This document shows positions 35,935-49,039 of a stretch of DNA of 64,000 bases, piece by piece. The stretch is from Aquilaria yunnanensis. Lineage: Eukaryota > Streptophyta > Magnoliopsida > Malvales > Thymelaeaceae. Within the stretch, counting starts at the first letter, position 1, and each line of letters begins with the position of its first letter. Location: the NCBI GenBank assembly GCA_039654915.1, contig CM077596.1, positions 51,148,501 through 51,212,500 on the forward strand, given 5' to 3'. Made by a program: the position numbers and the translations under genes. The notes beneath the pieces are model-generated. The model did no database searches, was not told the DNA's origin, and saw only the letters and a program-made list of their open reading frames with translations.

Positions 35935-36429
35935 TAGTGACAGCTATTAGTCACAAATTATCACTAAATAGCGACGGACACAAGTCACTACTTACTATAC
36001 GTCACTAACTAGCGACGGCTACGCGTCACTAACTGGTACTAACTAGCAACGGCTATAAGTCACTAACTAGCGACGGTTACGCGTCACTAACTAGCGACGG
36101 CTACGCGTCACTAACTGGTACTAACTAGCGACGACTATACGTCACTAACTAGCGACGGTTATGCGTCACTAACTAGCACTAAGTAGCGACGGCTACGCGT
36201 CACTAAGTAGTGACGGCTACGTGTCGCTAATCAGCCGGCGGACACCGTTACCGGAAAATTAGTGACGGCCTGTTTTGCGACGTTTAGCTGTCGCTAATTA
36301 GCGACGGTCACCGTCGTTAGAAAATTAGCGGCGAGTGAATTGGCGACGGGTGAATTAGCGACAGTGTGCCATCGCTATATCATGTTTAGCGACGGCTTGC
36401 CGTCGCTAAATGTGGTTTTTCTAGTAGTG
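35935..36429. repeat. Right subterminal GCGACGG repeats of the CACTA element
   Basis: Units of the form TAGCGACGGCTACGCGTCAC in both orientations fill about 490 bp up to the right terminus. They differ in detail from the left array (CTACGCGTCAC rather than TTATGCGTCGC) and lack its AT-rich spacer block. Confidence 0.9.
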
Positions 36430-39400
36430 AGAGAAATAGGGGCTGGTTTCCAAACCTATAATCTGTCCATTTCTGCATGTCACAGTAACTTTGAAACTTG
36501 AGTTTGAAGGGTAATTTTAAGTTCCAGCACAAACTTTCAAGCCAAACTTAGTCACCATGCTTGGTTTATGAAATAAAACTTGTTTAAACCTTAAAACCTC
36601 AGTTTAAAAGCGCAGAACAGAATCATCCCTCAAACTCCACAAAACCAGTCTCAAACATGCAGAAGTTGATTTCAGTAGTACTTTGCTCTCAACCAGAAAT
36701 TTTCACACCAAAAGCGTTGAACCAAGTTCCAATTAACTTAGAAAACATGCATGTAAAAGCTCAGCCCAAGAAACTTTCTCTATTTAAAAGTCAACTTTCA
36801 GGTCGAATCTTGTGAGGCTGTAAACCTCTGCTCTAGGATTCAGTTAAACTCTTTGTCCAAAACAGATTTAGCACACAACAAGTTCAAAACATATTTCTGT
36901 AATACCTTTGAGTTTGTAAATCACAGACTAAGCTATACCACTTATGCAAAACAGAATCTGGAACGTAAGTGTTCCTTTTCCAAGGCTACACCATTCCTTT
37001 GCCAATGAGGGCAGTAAACTTCCAGACAGATGCTCTTCCAGAAAAGAGCACAGAACCGTTCATACTCTGCAGTTTCAACACTAAGTTTTGAATTCCATCA
37101 TCTGTAGTACTTAGTCGCTTACAGATCCTCACTACATTCACGAATGTGGCTTTTTGGTACTCTCTGAGAAACCTGCTCGGATACCAAACTGGCACACCCT
37201 ACCACTGTACACACACTTTACACTGCATGAGCTCATTAGGATCAATAATTATCAGATTATTCTTGTTGATTCTAGCCTGTGTCGGTGCTTCAGCTCCTCA
37301 GATATAACTTCCATATGTGTGTAAGCAGTTTGGTCTGTTGTCTGTCCTGCAAGAAAGTCTCAGAAACTTTCTTGAAGACTACTGCATACAAGTCAAAATT
37401 TTCACATTGAGGAGCTTTAGAAACTTAAACCAGCAAGTTATGGAAAATTCTTGAATTTGGTATTGCAACCAGAAAATCTACTTAATTAAAAACAATAAAA
37501 TATGGTTTCATAGAGCCAACTCAGAATTCCTTGGTAAAACCTTGTCCATAACTTTGGAAACAAGTTTGGAATAGCAATTGAAAGTTGCTTTCAGAGAGAG
37601 ATCAGAATTTACTTGCAAGTAAGAAATTTTGCTATCATACTTGAGACTCAGCCACGTTCCTGCAGAATTTCAGTTTCAGATGTCTATAAAACCAACTCCA
37701 GTTCACTGATTCAGAATTGTAGCAAACCAGGGCCATTACCCGTTGTAAATGTGCACTTCCCACGTTTAAAACAGATCAGAAAGGCATTATCAAAACTACA
37801 GCAAGTGCACATTTAAAGCATAGTTAACTGGTTCTACTTACAAAACTACAGATTAGAGGTTGAGTAGCAAAAATACACACTTTGGCTTCAAAACCAATTT
37901 AAAGGTACTGAAACATATAACATGTAGTTTCAGACTTGTACACCAACTTTCATACTAAAACAAGTCCTCTTGCATAAAGTCAAACATTAAGTCAAAGTTT
38001 TCAGTGTTTCATTTTTTGGGTATGTTTCTTGGCAGATAAGTTACTGTTGTTTCACGCATTATACTAGTGGCTGAGATGCTTTGAAGAACACGGGCTTATA
38101 CCTTGATGTGCCACTAGAGTTTCTGGGATTGGATAGGCATAAGCACCTTATATGCGATGACATTAGTGGACATAATGCAAGTATTCTTTGTTTCAGGGAA
38201 GTCATGACCAGCCCTTATGTCAAGTCTGATGAAATTTTTTGCTTGTGTTTCAGTATCAGTGATTGTGCCTGTAAATATGATGATTATGATCAGCAGATTT
38301 TCAACCATTTGAAATACAAAAGGATTGATGCAAAGTTGCATTTTCCAAGTTTTCAAAGCGATGTTAGTAATTTTGCAGTTCAGGGGAGTGTACATTTTAT
38401 TCCTGTGGTAACATCAATGTAAAGCAACTTACCAAATTTTTAATAAAGGAAGAAATTAAACTAGTTGAATATTGGCACATGACATTTCTTTCGAGAACCA
38501 AAACCAGCTTCGGTCAGTAGCAATAATTAAACTAGCATTTTGTTAATCAGGGTAGTAGTGACAACATTTGAACTTCATTTGTTTCTTGTTAACTTCTATG
38601 GTTCCACAGGCTCTCAGTTCTGTATCTTTAGGTGGCTGAACTTTTGTTAACATTTCTCTTTTTCTGGAACATAGGATATGCAATCAAAGTGCTGAAAAGA
38701 TTAGGTGATCTGAAATCTTACCTGTACTAAAATCATCATACAACATTCTCATGCTGTGAAATTGCAAACATATGAGACAAGGTGCCATTTCTGGATTGAT
38801 TATTTTCCTACTTGACCAGTTTTATGTTTTTTTTTCAGCAAATTTCTAGATAAATTGCATGCATTAAGAAAAATAAATAAAGTAACATCCAATATTTGCA
38901 GGGTGGTCAATGCAAGTGTCTTAAGTTTGAAGTCTGCTATCGCCTAACTGTAACATTCAAATGCATTCTAGATTACTGGTTTCAGGAAAGTATGAAGCAT
39001 GAATTCCAGCTTTGTTTGAGAAAAGTGATGCAAACATTGCTTCTATGTATGATCTCAAGCTACTGCAACCTTCTAGATTCAAGAGGAAAGCTGCACTTCT
39101 GGACAAAGAAAGTAAAAACATGCAGACTGATGCACCAGCAAGCCTATTGATTTTCAGACCTCAACCTGAACCAACTTGAGATACTTTTGTATCTGGTTAG
39201 TTGCTAACAAAACTAGCTTCTTTGGTTCTTGCTTGCAAACTTTGTGTTGGAACATGAAAGGAAAAAGGCAAAAAAGAAAGAAGAAAGAAAAGGAAACCAT
39301 TTATAACCAATGTATCTTATTCTTCATTGAGAAATATGGATTAAGATTAACATAAGTTTCCTGTTTTGAAGTTTCTTCTTTGTTCTATAAAACAAACGCT

Positions 39401-42300
39401 GTGAATTGTGTTAACGATTTGGCTATCACGCAAATCAAATTAAGAGCATGAAAATTGACAAAATAGTTCAAGTCTTTGGGTCATGCGTCCGCTAACTTTA
39501 GGGTTCAAGTTTGAGACTCCTCTGCATTTCCTATTGTTGTCAATACTTCAAAGTGCAAGAACTGTGAAACTCAGTGTTGCCATCCTTAAGAAAGTTGTAC
39601 TAGTTGCATCATTTATATTTTAGGACACTACTTACCTCCCCATCTCTGGACTGTAGGGGAAGAAAATCACAGATAATTTTGGCCTCTAATGTTTCATGTG
39701 GGGTAGGACCGAATGGCTAGGCAGGTGGGATAGTCTAAATATCTTGAGATCCTCATTTTATGTCTTAGGTTGAGCATTATTGCAGGACAAGAAATGCATG
39801 AGTCGGGTCGTTGGTTCTTATGACTGATTTGTTGTCTCCTATCACATACATGGGTTCCTAAGACTCATTTTCCTTTTCTTTGCAAGGGAATGAACACTTT
39901 TAATCCTAAAATTTATCTTACTTTTTTATTTGAGTCTTAAAATTTTCAATTTTTCTAAATTCATCTTAAAATTTTCACTAAGATGTTAGCAATTAGTCTT
40001 AATTGTCTTGGTCACTCAGCAAAGTAGCTAAAGGATATGGGTGGAGGTACCGAGTTCAATTTCAGCTTTTATCGCTTGCCCATAAAAATGTTATTAAATG
40101 CTGATTAGGGTTTCTTTTAGGTCTTAAAAAAGTAGGAATTTTCTCATTCCCTTTAAATGCATTGTACCTCCTAACTCTATACATTGGAAAGGTCCTTCTG
40201 ATTACAAATAAGAAAAAATCTATGTTTATTGAAAAAGTTACTGATAGGAATATGATTTCCATAGAAAAAAAATAATAATTTAAGTTATCTATGACAATCC
40301 AGAAATTATTGCTTATTGTGAGTTTGCTAGAAGGTATTTACAGTTTAGATTAGCCCTAAGTGTTAATGTAAAAAAAAAAAAGGAACAGTGCGGAACTAAC
40401 TGTATATACAATGGCAAAGTTCAAAGACTCCTATAAAAAAATAAAAATTTTAGGACTAACTATTCATACTGTTGCAAACTTTTAGAACTCATAGAAAAGT
40501 GAAGAAATTTAAAGTTTTAAGACCAAAAGTGTTTTTTCCTTCTGCTGACCAAATAAAAGAAAACGACCTTTATTTTTTTAGAAACACCATGGTTGGTGCA
40601 TAATTCATCGCATAAAAAAGCCCAGTCGTACTTACTTCTTAAGGGTCATGGCCTATAAAGAAATGGTAACCCCAATCTAAATAAACGGAAAATAAAAGCC
40701 TAGCACTTGTGCTGCACATAATATACCTCTAAATCAATAGAGAATAATCACTCTCAAAAAACAAATGATCACTAGACTCTTCCTTTACCAAACATAGCGA
40801 ACTAGAGCATGGAATGCAATTCAATATACTTGTTCAGTCTATCAAAGGCAAGTAATTATTCAACATAGTAAACCTACAAGTCTAAGGAAACTTAGCTACT
40901 GAATTCTAGACCAATTTTCCAGTACATGAAGATATGCTAATTTCACAAGAAACTTCTTATTTTTCACACACTCCTGGTTCTAATCATGCACACGATCAGC
41001 AAACACAGCTTTGGTCAAGGATATGCTTCCACATCACAGATGACTCACCAATTAGACTTACCTGTCACATATCAGTGCTTCAAAATTTAACCCAAAGGCT
41101 TTCCTTATACACCACTAGCCTCTACAACTTATTCCTATTATAAGCATTGCTCCTAGCACAAAACCTAAATATTTATAGACCTCCCTGCATCTTTGGCACA
41201 CACCTTTCTCCAAACAATTGGGTATTTTCACCCTGAAATTAAAGTTGTCCAAACTAGGGGTGGAAAAGAGCCAAATAAAGCTTCGAGTAGGACAAGCTTT
41301 AGTTCAGCTCATTTGATGCTAGGATGAGCTCTAGCTCGACGACACTTCGTAATCGAGGCTTGAGCTTGGCTCATAGTAGGCTCGGGTTTAATTCATTACC
41401 TCAAGTGGCTGCAGGCACTAGGTTGATCAGCTCGAATGATGAAGCTCGGTTCGAGCTCAATAAGCATGTTCGAGCTCGATAACAAGCTCGATTCGAACAA
41501 TCTTTTAAATTCACAAGGAAAAAAAATTTAAATAAAACTTACATGGTCAAGGCACATCCCACCAAGCACATAGTCACGGTAGTTCATCCAAGTTCAACAC
41601 AAGTTATACAAAGTCACAAACATTTGATAATATATAACCACTTCTGCAAGTTCTACTAAGGTTAGAGCAAAGGTTTGGTTTATTGTCAGTTATGAACTTG
41701 GCATAGCTCCCTAGCAAAAATAGTCAATTTCACCTTGATGATTTGAAAAAGCTATTTGAAGATTATCAAAGACTAAAGCAATTTCACCACCTTCCAAAGA
41801 TAGAAACAAGATATTTCATAAGAACATGCAAATGATCATAATATAGTAAAACCAACACTAAGTGATATTGAAGAACACAAATAAGTACCACTAATTCCTT
41901 ACTCTTCCCAGTTTGCTTTCGTTGTGATTTTCTAGTTAAGAAAACTCACATACATTTCTTGTGTTTTTGTGTTATTGTTGTTGTCATACAACAACTATAC
42001 TTATAGGCAAATAAGGGAAAAGGTTAGAATGTGGCATGGGATCCATTGAGATCTTCTCATCCTGTCAAATTAGTCCTAGATTAAATTTTTGTTTGCAAGT
42101 CAGTATTTTATTTTAGACAAGCTTGCAAAATCAACTAGAAGTTTAGAGATTTTGTTAAAAGTACCCATATACTTTATATTATGAGTTGGACTTGTGTGCA
42201 CCTAAGATTAATTCTAGGCTAGGGGTTTTAGTTTTATAGGTTTTACAAAGAAGGACCTATAGTTTAAAACATGTAATTAAAGCATTTAGGAATAAAGAAT
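36430..42300. other. Spacer with decayed repeats, no gene assigned
   Basis: It includes the second copy of the 120-bp dispersed repeat at 37520-37640, beginning GGTAAAACCTTGTCCATAAC. A stretch at 38985-39160 can be read as NIASMYDLKLLQPSRFKRKA-like coding sequence but has a stop upstream and no recognised relatives. 41255-41500 is GAGCTCG-rich (GGGGTGGAAAAGAGCC at one end), resembling the ends of plant hAT-type MITEs; its other end was not found. Confidence 0.45.
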
Positions 42301-42305
42301 CACTT

Positions 42306-43247
42306 GGCTCTGATACCAATCATGCCCAAGTAATTAAAACACAAGCAAAGACAAGCATAAATTATATAAACTGAGAATATATTAAAATACAAACTTACAT
42401 ATAACTTGTAAAGTCTAGTTTACCACACATAGAGCATGAACATAGGGATGACTACAAACTTGTACTAGTAGAGCAGCAATCCAAGCTTCAACAAACTAGT
42501 ATGACTATGGTATAGGCACAATCACACCACTTAGATATAAAATAAAAAAATGCTAACTCTCTAGGAAATAGGGAAGATGTCCAGCACATGGACTACAAGG
42601 GAGAGCTAGAAAACTTTTTCTGATGTCTTGAGCCTTGGAAGATGACTTCTTATATAGATAAAACTTTTGGGCCTTAGGGATAAGGCTAGCAAAACTTCTC
42701 CAATCAGGGGGCGAAGGAGTCTGGGACCATTAGTTGGTGGTCAATTAGTGCGATCAATAATTGTAGCTGGTGGAGACCTTAATAATTCTGGGCCGTTAGG
42801 CAACTTATCTTCTTTGTCGGGTTCTGCTGACACTTGCTTTTTTCATGTGAAAGTAAAGGCATTGAGCTGGAAATACTTTTACTTTGACCCTGTTGAGCTA
42901 TCCTTGCTGGAGGATGGACCCTCTCAATTGTTCTGGGTGTGTTGCTTCTGGGTAGATATCAGAATTCTCTCTTTCATCACAGAGATAGGAATTTGGCTAT
43001 CTTGGAACTATCCTCCTTGGTAGAATCTATTAAGCATAACATCCAGGAAATCTTTGTATGAATTTTCTTCTTCATCAATGATATCTATTTTCCCAAATAT
43101 GATATTATTGGGCAAATATTGATTAAGGGCACATTTATCCCACCATTTAATTTCCCATACGCGTTCTAGGCAAGGAATGAAGTAGGTATAAGAGTCCACT
43201 TCTTGTTTCTCATAATGCCATTGGACAATCCATCGGATATGGTTCAT
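42306..43247 (-). mobile_element. Retroelement relic with initiator-tRNA-Met primer site and TATA box
   Basis: On the minus strand TGGTATCAGAGCC (42306-42318) is the complement of the 3' end of plant initiator tRNA-Met, the primer of many LTR retrotransposons and of plant pararetroviruses. About 330 nt upstream lies CTATATAAG (42648-42656), at a fitting distance for a leader. Further upstream, 43008-43247 encodes an 80-aa C-terminal-looking fragment with an IKWWDK motif. I do not recognise it firmly; it could be part of a retroelement or endogenous pararetrovirus polyprotein. No LTR pair was found. Confidence 0.4.
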
Positions 43248-45482
43248 GGCAACAAAGAAAAAATCTAGGAAAGGTATCCTTTGACCTTTCTAAAAGAATT
43301 ATTCTTGGAACATATAGAATATTTCAAAGGACTTTAGAACCTGTTCTAGGAAAGAGTCTCTGAATAAACCATTTCCAAAATATCAATTATAGAACTAGTG
43401 GGGAAATTTCATCTGCTTGGTTTTGAATAGAACCATCCAGGAGTGCTAGTGATCTTTGTTCCAAATATGGAAAACTTCTTCTTGAGCCTTGATATAATCC
43501 TAATATGAGAACTGCATATTCTCATATTTTCTCCTGGTTATGATTCTTTTCCTTCCTAATGGAACTCCCCATTCTTCGAATGTCCAGACTTTTATTATTT
43601 AAATGAGGAAATTTCAATTTTTAAAATAGATTTTTCTGAAGGTTCTTCATCATTGGACTTTGAGTTTATGGTGATTTTAGTTCTTCTTGGCTTATACTTA
43701 ATTTCTACAGACTTTGTTTCCTTCAAGATCAATTAAAAAATAGAGGATTCTTGAGTCGCTAGAATTGCCACTAAGGATTCTTGTGATTCGGCCAGTATTT
43801 ATAAGCCATTTCTATGACAGAAAGGTGTTTCACATCCTTTTCTTCTGGGAAATAAGGCATTTCCTATTAATTTCTTGGTATACCCAAACTGTGCATGAAG
43901 ATTTCTTGAGGTTTTTGCCTTGAAGCAACGTTTTTATACCCTCAATTACCAATATTTTATAGCCTGAATTGGGAAATAAAATTTATAAGTACTTTAATTT
44001 TTTAAAAAAAAATTATAACTTAATTTCTAATTCATCTCCGTCTCATGAAAACGCCGTGGAACATAAAAGAAAAGGAAACAAAAAAAGGTTAAACGGCCTG
44101 ATTTAGTATTCAATGAATAGCAAATTAGCCTACGCTCCTTTGTATGTTGGAAGAATGTTACAAATTTTCATGGACTAGAGTCAATAAAGGCTATGGACTA
44201 AAACGATATCTAAATTTCCTTAGCCATCAAAGCTCCTAGACTTTTGTAAAGCTTGTAACACCATTTACACGCACTTCCAATTGCGAGTTCGTTTCCGATT
44301 GCTCTGCTTTTGTGGTGTGAAGCCTCCAGTTTTTGTTTTTCATTCACCTTTGGTCCTTCCTGCGTTAAGCTTCTCAAAGTTTCTTTAATTTACCCTTTTT
44401 TATTTTTATTTTTTATCAACCATATTACAACTTTAGTAACTCTCTTGAAAATATTTTCATAATCCTGGGGCCTGTTTATAATTTTAAATATAAGGAATAA
44501 AATAATTTTTTTAAAGAAAGATATAGATCAAATTGCACCTTTTGAAAAATTAGAGATTTTAGTATAATTTTAAACAATTAAGAAACACTTTTCTAGCAAC
44601 TTTAGGGTATATAACGCAGATGATGAATTTGAAATAAATTAATAAAATTTCAAATTTTCTAATAGGTCCCTAACCCAATCCATCCTTTTGATGGCATGAA
44701 GAGACAGAAACGCATGGAAAATTTTAACTCTATTGTTTACAAATTAAATAATACATGATTTTCATTTTTTAGCAATTGTCTAGAATCAGCAACTTATTGC
44801 GCTACTAAGTCAACTAACTTTATTCTCCCATTGGCCCACGCAATGCCACAAACCGTGTTTAGTTGAGAGATAATCCGAGGGCCTTTGGTGTAATTAAAGG
44901 GGATTAGTACTGAAATCACCTATAAGCTACGCAATTAAAGGGGATTAGTACGGAAATCACCTATAATACTCTCCATCTCACAAAGTTTATCATCTTTATT
45001 ATTCAAGGCAATTAATTAATAATTTTTTTAATTTCTTATATAAATATAAACTTTTTTATATAAAAATAGTACCTTAAAGACTCTAGTTTATAAATATATA
45101 TTTTTTAAATTTTTTTTACAATACAACTTAATATGAATATATTTAAATTAAATTTTATTCAAAAACAGTAAAAGGACCAACCTTTGTAAAACGGATGAGT
45201 AATAAACTTTATAAATTTTTATTTAAATAGTGAAAAATAATATTAAACATTTCATAGAATGCGGGGAGTCTAAATTGTTTCTAAATATTTTTCATACAGT
45301 GTCCATTTTGTTCCGTTAATGAAATGGGAGCTTGGTCTAATTATATTAGTTTCTGTCGAGCTTCACTGGTCAAGCATTTTGGGTGAATATTTGCGAGGAA
45401 TGAAGTTTAGAAATTAGAAAATTACAAGTTTTTCAATTGTAGGTACAAAATTAATATATATATATTCCCCAACGTATTAATT
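43248..45482. other. AT-rich spacer
   Basis: No gene seen. A two-copy tandem repeat (AATTAAAGGGGATTAGTAC) occurs at 44893-44968. 44285-44390 resembles part of the NBS-LRR leader (TTTGTTTTTCATT, GCGTTAAGCTTCTCAAAGTT) and may be a relic of another family member. Confidence 0.5.
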
Positions 45483-45840
45483 TAATGGAACTTCTGCAAC
45501 TTGCTGCAAAGATTAAGACCACCTAAGGCAATGGATTATCATGTTAAAATTATTCTGTTTGTTTATTCCCCAACTTGCTGCAAAGATTAAGATTGGTAAG
45601 GCAAGATGGCTTAGCTACTTTAGTTGACTATAATTAGGAAACCTAACCAGTCAATTTGATGCAACTTAAAGAAACTAATGAATCAATTTAATGATATAGC
45701 TTAAGCTAGAAGCTAGCGATAAAGATGGCTTAGACTAGAAGTTAGCTTAAGCTAACAAATCTAATCCTTATCTGTAACTGACATAATGAAGGGTAAAATA
45801 TGAAATTCCATACTTGGAATCTTATTTACAAGTAAACTCT
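45483..45840 (+). repeat. Duplicated spacer segment, copy 2 (partner 9569-9922)
   Basis: Collinear with 9569-9922 from TTGCTGCAAAGATTAAG to CATACTTGGAATCTTATTTA. Here the upstream neighbour is ordinary AT-rich DNA rather than the Mutator-like element, so it serves as an outgroup for the insertion point of that element. Confidence 0.9.
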
Positions 45841-46477
45841 CGATTGTAAGAGTTCTGAGACTATCCACATAAGTGTAAGTACATTTAGTAGCATCATTAG
45901 GTAGAAATGGTTCCATCTGTTAACATCTTTTAGAAAAAAAAAAAAAGCAAACGAGCAAAAAATCAGGCACAAAATCAAGCAGTTACGAGATTTGAGCCCC
46001 CTTTCCATACAATCTCTACCCATACCCCCTACAACCCTAAATCAAAGACAAAAGCAAGCAGAAAGTAGCCACGCTCGCCTCCTCCCCAAAAAACACTGCA
46101 TCTTTCACAATCGCTTCGGATTCCTTAAACAGCGATGGAGGAGGACATCAAGAACTGTGGGAAGAAGACACTTGGAGGCCGACACACTGGTATAGCAGCG
46201 TCGATCCACTAAAAGGGGCACCACGGCAAAAAGAGGAAAAGGAAGAATGAGGACGATGCTTGTGGCGGGCTATGCGAAGGAGGATCTCTGATCGGCGGTG
46301 AATAGCGGTGCTTGCAGCGGGTTTTCAGTAAGGATAGAATGTGTGATCCTGGGTTTGCAATCCTTATAACATATATCAATTTTATTGTTTTCGATAAATT
46401 GTGTGTGGTTGTGCATGATTAGTAAGTGGGTTGTATGTTTGTCTGGTGGTGTTTATGTATTGTCTGGTATGTATGAT
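45841..46477. other. Short spacer before the LTR retrotransposon
   Basis: No convincing gene. A small frame at about 46135-46206 (MEEDIKNCGKKTLGGRHTGI) ends after some 24 codons and has no recognised relatives. Confidence 0.4.
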
Positions 46478-47730
46478 TGTGGCAACGTCGGGTTTTCTGG
46501 AGTCACCACCAATCGGTTTTCGCTCAGGTCGATTGGACACCTTAAAATTGGTCTGCGAGAGTTCGGGGATTCGGGAGTACGGTTACGTTAAAACAACTTT
46601 GTTAAAACGCCAAAAAATTGGTACCTTAGTTGATTTCAATTTTGTTTTGCTTTGCTTTAAAAAAATATTCAGTTAATTTTCTAACTAGAAATTTTAACTG
46701 AATTAGTCAGATGTGGATTTTTAAATTAAGACGGGTTTAAAAGTCTTCAGTAATTAATTTGTATAAAATTTGATATTTCCAAACCATGGACTCTGCCGAG
46801 TCACCCGGACACGGAAGTTTTAATTCCGAACCATGGACTCTGCCGAGTCACCCGGACACGGAATTTGACAAAATTTTAAATAATTTAATCCATATCGTAA
46901 AATATGGATTTTTATCTTTATATTTATTTTTATTCAATAAAAAGAAAAAGTTGATATTTTCCAAACCGTGGATCCTACCGGATCATCCGGATATGGAAAT
47001 TGATTTAATATTTTATTAAATTTTTTTGTTTATTTAATCATAATTTTTTTAATATTTTGTTGTTATTATTTTTTTTACTTTTCTTAAATTGTTAATTACT
47101 ATTACTTTTAAAAAAATTGATTGATTTTTTTTTAATGTTTTCTTTAAAAGAAATAAATAAAAATATGTAATCCAAAAATAATAAAAGATGGTTGACTTTT
47201 TTTGTTAAAAATTGATTTTTTTTGTTAGACATACAAATGAAGTTAATTATTCACATAAAAAAAACTTCTTTTTTTGTTATTATTTTTATTTTTATAGCCG
47301 AAAGTGAAATAAGTTTGACCATTTATATAAAAAAAATACATAAAGTAAATAAAGGACAAATAAATAAATAAATAAATAAAGTGGGGCTTTTTGGCCATCC
47401 ACTTAAAAATTGCAGAAATTAAATATCATATGCAAATAAAAAGCACATAAAGGAAGATTAAAAGTCAATAAATAATAAACAAATAAATAAAGCGAGGCTT
47501 TTTGGCCATCCACTAATAATAAATAAATAGGAGGTATAACCTTCCATGAATTATAATAATAATAATAAAGATAATAAAAGTTAGTTGTTAGAATTAGTTG
47601 TTAATAATAGTAATAATAACAATAATAAAGGTTAATAAAGTTAGCAAAGTTAGTTATTAATAATAATAACAATAATAATAAAAGTTAGTGAAGTAAAGTT
47701 AGTTGTTAACAATTAAAAGGTTAGTAACTT

Positions 47731-47761
<31 letters not shown>

Positions 47762-48937
47762 TAATAATATTAAAAGTTAGTTATTAGTTCTGCAGAAATA
47801 AATGAAAAAGTTAATAACCAAAATGAATAATCATGGAAAGATGAAGGATTAAAGCAGAGTTTTACCCTAAGAGTATAATTTTGAATTTGACAGAAACGAG
47901 AACAGAGCGCGACGCGGGGGGGCGAGAGCAACACGGAGGCAACAGCGGCCAGGGGCGAGCACAGCGGGCGCACGGGCTAAGGCCAACGGCGGTGGCGACG
48001 TGCGGCGTGGAGGCGAAGGTGGCGAACGGCGGTGGCGGCGAAGCGGAAGGAGGAAGGAGAACGCGTCGGAGGAAGGGAGGAGATCGTCGCGACGGCGGCG
48101 CGGCGTGGGCGACGGCGGCGGGGCGTGGGCGACGACGGTGGCTGGACGACGGCGACGTCGACGGGATGACGGCGTGACGGAGACAGGAAGGAGTGACGGC
48201 ACGCAAAGGCAAACGGAAGTGTGAAAGGGGGGAGTTAAACGGCAGACAGGAAAAATTTCTAGTGTTCTGGGAATAAGAAAGAGAGGCCAGGGATTAAGGC
48301 TGAATATTTTCTTTTTTTTTTTTTTAAACGGATCTCTAAGCTTTCTTTCTATTTTTTTTCTCTCTTTTCTCCCTGTTAACACACAGATTTGGACCCCTAT
48401 TTATAGGGGAAGGGGTTCTGGACTGTTCATAATTAAAAATTAATTAAATTCAAACTTATCTTTTAATTTGGTAAAATGACAGTTTCAGTCCTTTACGTCT
48501 CTCAGACTCTGGATAAGTTCCTGAAGCTTCTGATTTTGACAATTCTGTCATTTTCTGTTAATTTGGGCCAGAACGGTTATGCTGGCCCCAAATTGATGTG
48601 ACAAACTACCAAATGCTCCTGGAACTTTCAGATTTTGTCAATTTTTCCCGAAACTTCTCAATTTTGTCATTTTTACCTCAAACTTTTTAATTTTGTCACT
48701 TTTATGGAGTTTTCTTTTTTCTTTCAAACATACACATATACACACATATATCATTTTAAATCAAATCTTCACAAAACAAAACAAAACAAAAAAAAAATGT
48801 ATTTTAAACTAATTAAAAAATTTTAGTAATAATAATAATAATAATAGTAATAATAATAATTTTTTTTTAATTAATTTTTTATTTAATTTTTTTTAAAATT
48901 ATTTTTTTTAATGGTCGGACGAAATTGGGTGTCAACA
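46478..48937 (-). repeat. 3' LTR (complete, 2460 bp)
   Basis: On the minus strand it begins TGTTGACACCCAATTTCGTC and ends CCCGACGTTGCCACA, the TG...CA of an LTR. It contains a GC-rich block (47890-48240), AAT microsatellites (47545-47770) and the direct repeat CATGGACTCTGCCGAGTCAC. It matches 59347-60916 almost base for base, with a few substitutions and different AAT repeat length. Confidence 0.93.
48388..48412 (-). promoter_or_regulatory. LTR promoter TATA box
   Basis: On the minus strand CCCCTATAAATAGGGG lies about 540 bp into the LTR, followed by the GC-rich presumed leader. The position suits the U3/R border of a plant LTR. The box sits in a 16-bp perfect palindrome. Confidence 0.65.
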
Positions 48938-48950
48938 GATGCCCCCCTTT
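48938..48950 (-). other. Polypurine tract next to the 3' LTR
   Basis: On the minus strand AAAGGGGGGCATC directly precedes the first TG of the LTR. This is the expected place and composition for the second-strand primer. Confidence 0.8.
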
Positions 48951-49039
48951 GCATGCTTCATGGGACATGATGTATGCAAAGTCGTTACCAAATTTCGTCC
49001 GGCTTAGCTAGGCATTGAAAACTTTCTCGCCGCCTAAAT

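Larger units (their letters stand above)
30111..36429. mobile_element. CACTA element, non-autonomous, 6.3 kb
   Basis: The left end CACTACAAGAAAAACC and the right end (inverse CACTACTAGAAAAACC) are followed inward by ATTTAGCGACGGC on both sides. The trinucleotide AGA is duplicated at 30108-30110 and 36430-36432. Subterminal regions are packed with GCGACGG units in both orientations, the typical TNPA-type binding repeats of this superfamily. No TNPD-like transposase frame of any length is present between the ends, so movement would need a relative. The interior 32.9-35.7 kb has intron-exon texture that may be captured host sequence. Confidence 0.93.

Noticed and set aside
30130..36429. CRISPR-like regularly spaced repeats
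   Set aside because: The repeats are palindromic subterminal motifs of a CACTA element with defined termini and target duplication, in a plant genome.
38081..38422. 113-codon frame between the CACTA element and the next relics
   Set aside because: No recognisable family, AT-rich codon use, and open frames of similar size occur on the opposite strand.
39893..40540. Possible AT-rich element with ACACTTTTnnTCnTAAAA at both ends, inverted
   Set aside because: Inverted similarity is weak and broken, and no target duplication was found.
47862..48382. Minus-strand frames up to 171 codons in the 3' LTR
   Set aside because: Pro/Arg-rich low-complexity translation of the GC-rich LTR leader; no conserved motif and not intact in the partner LTR.
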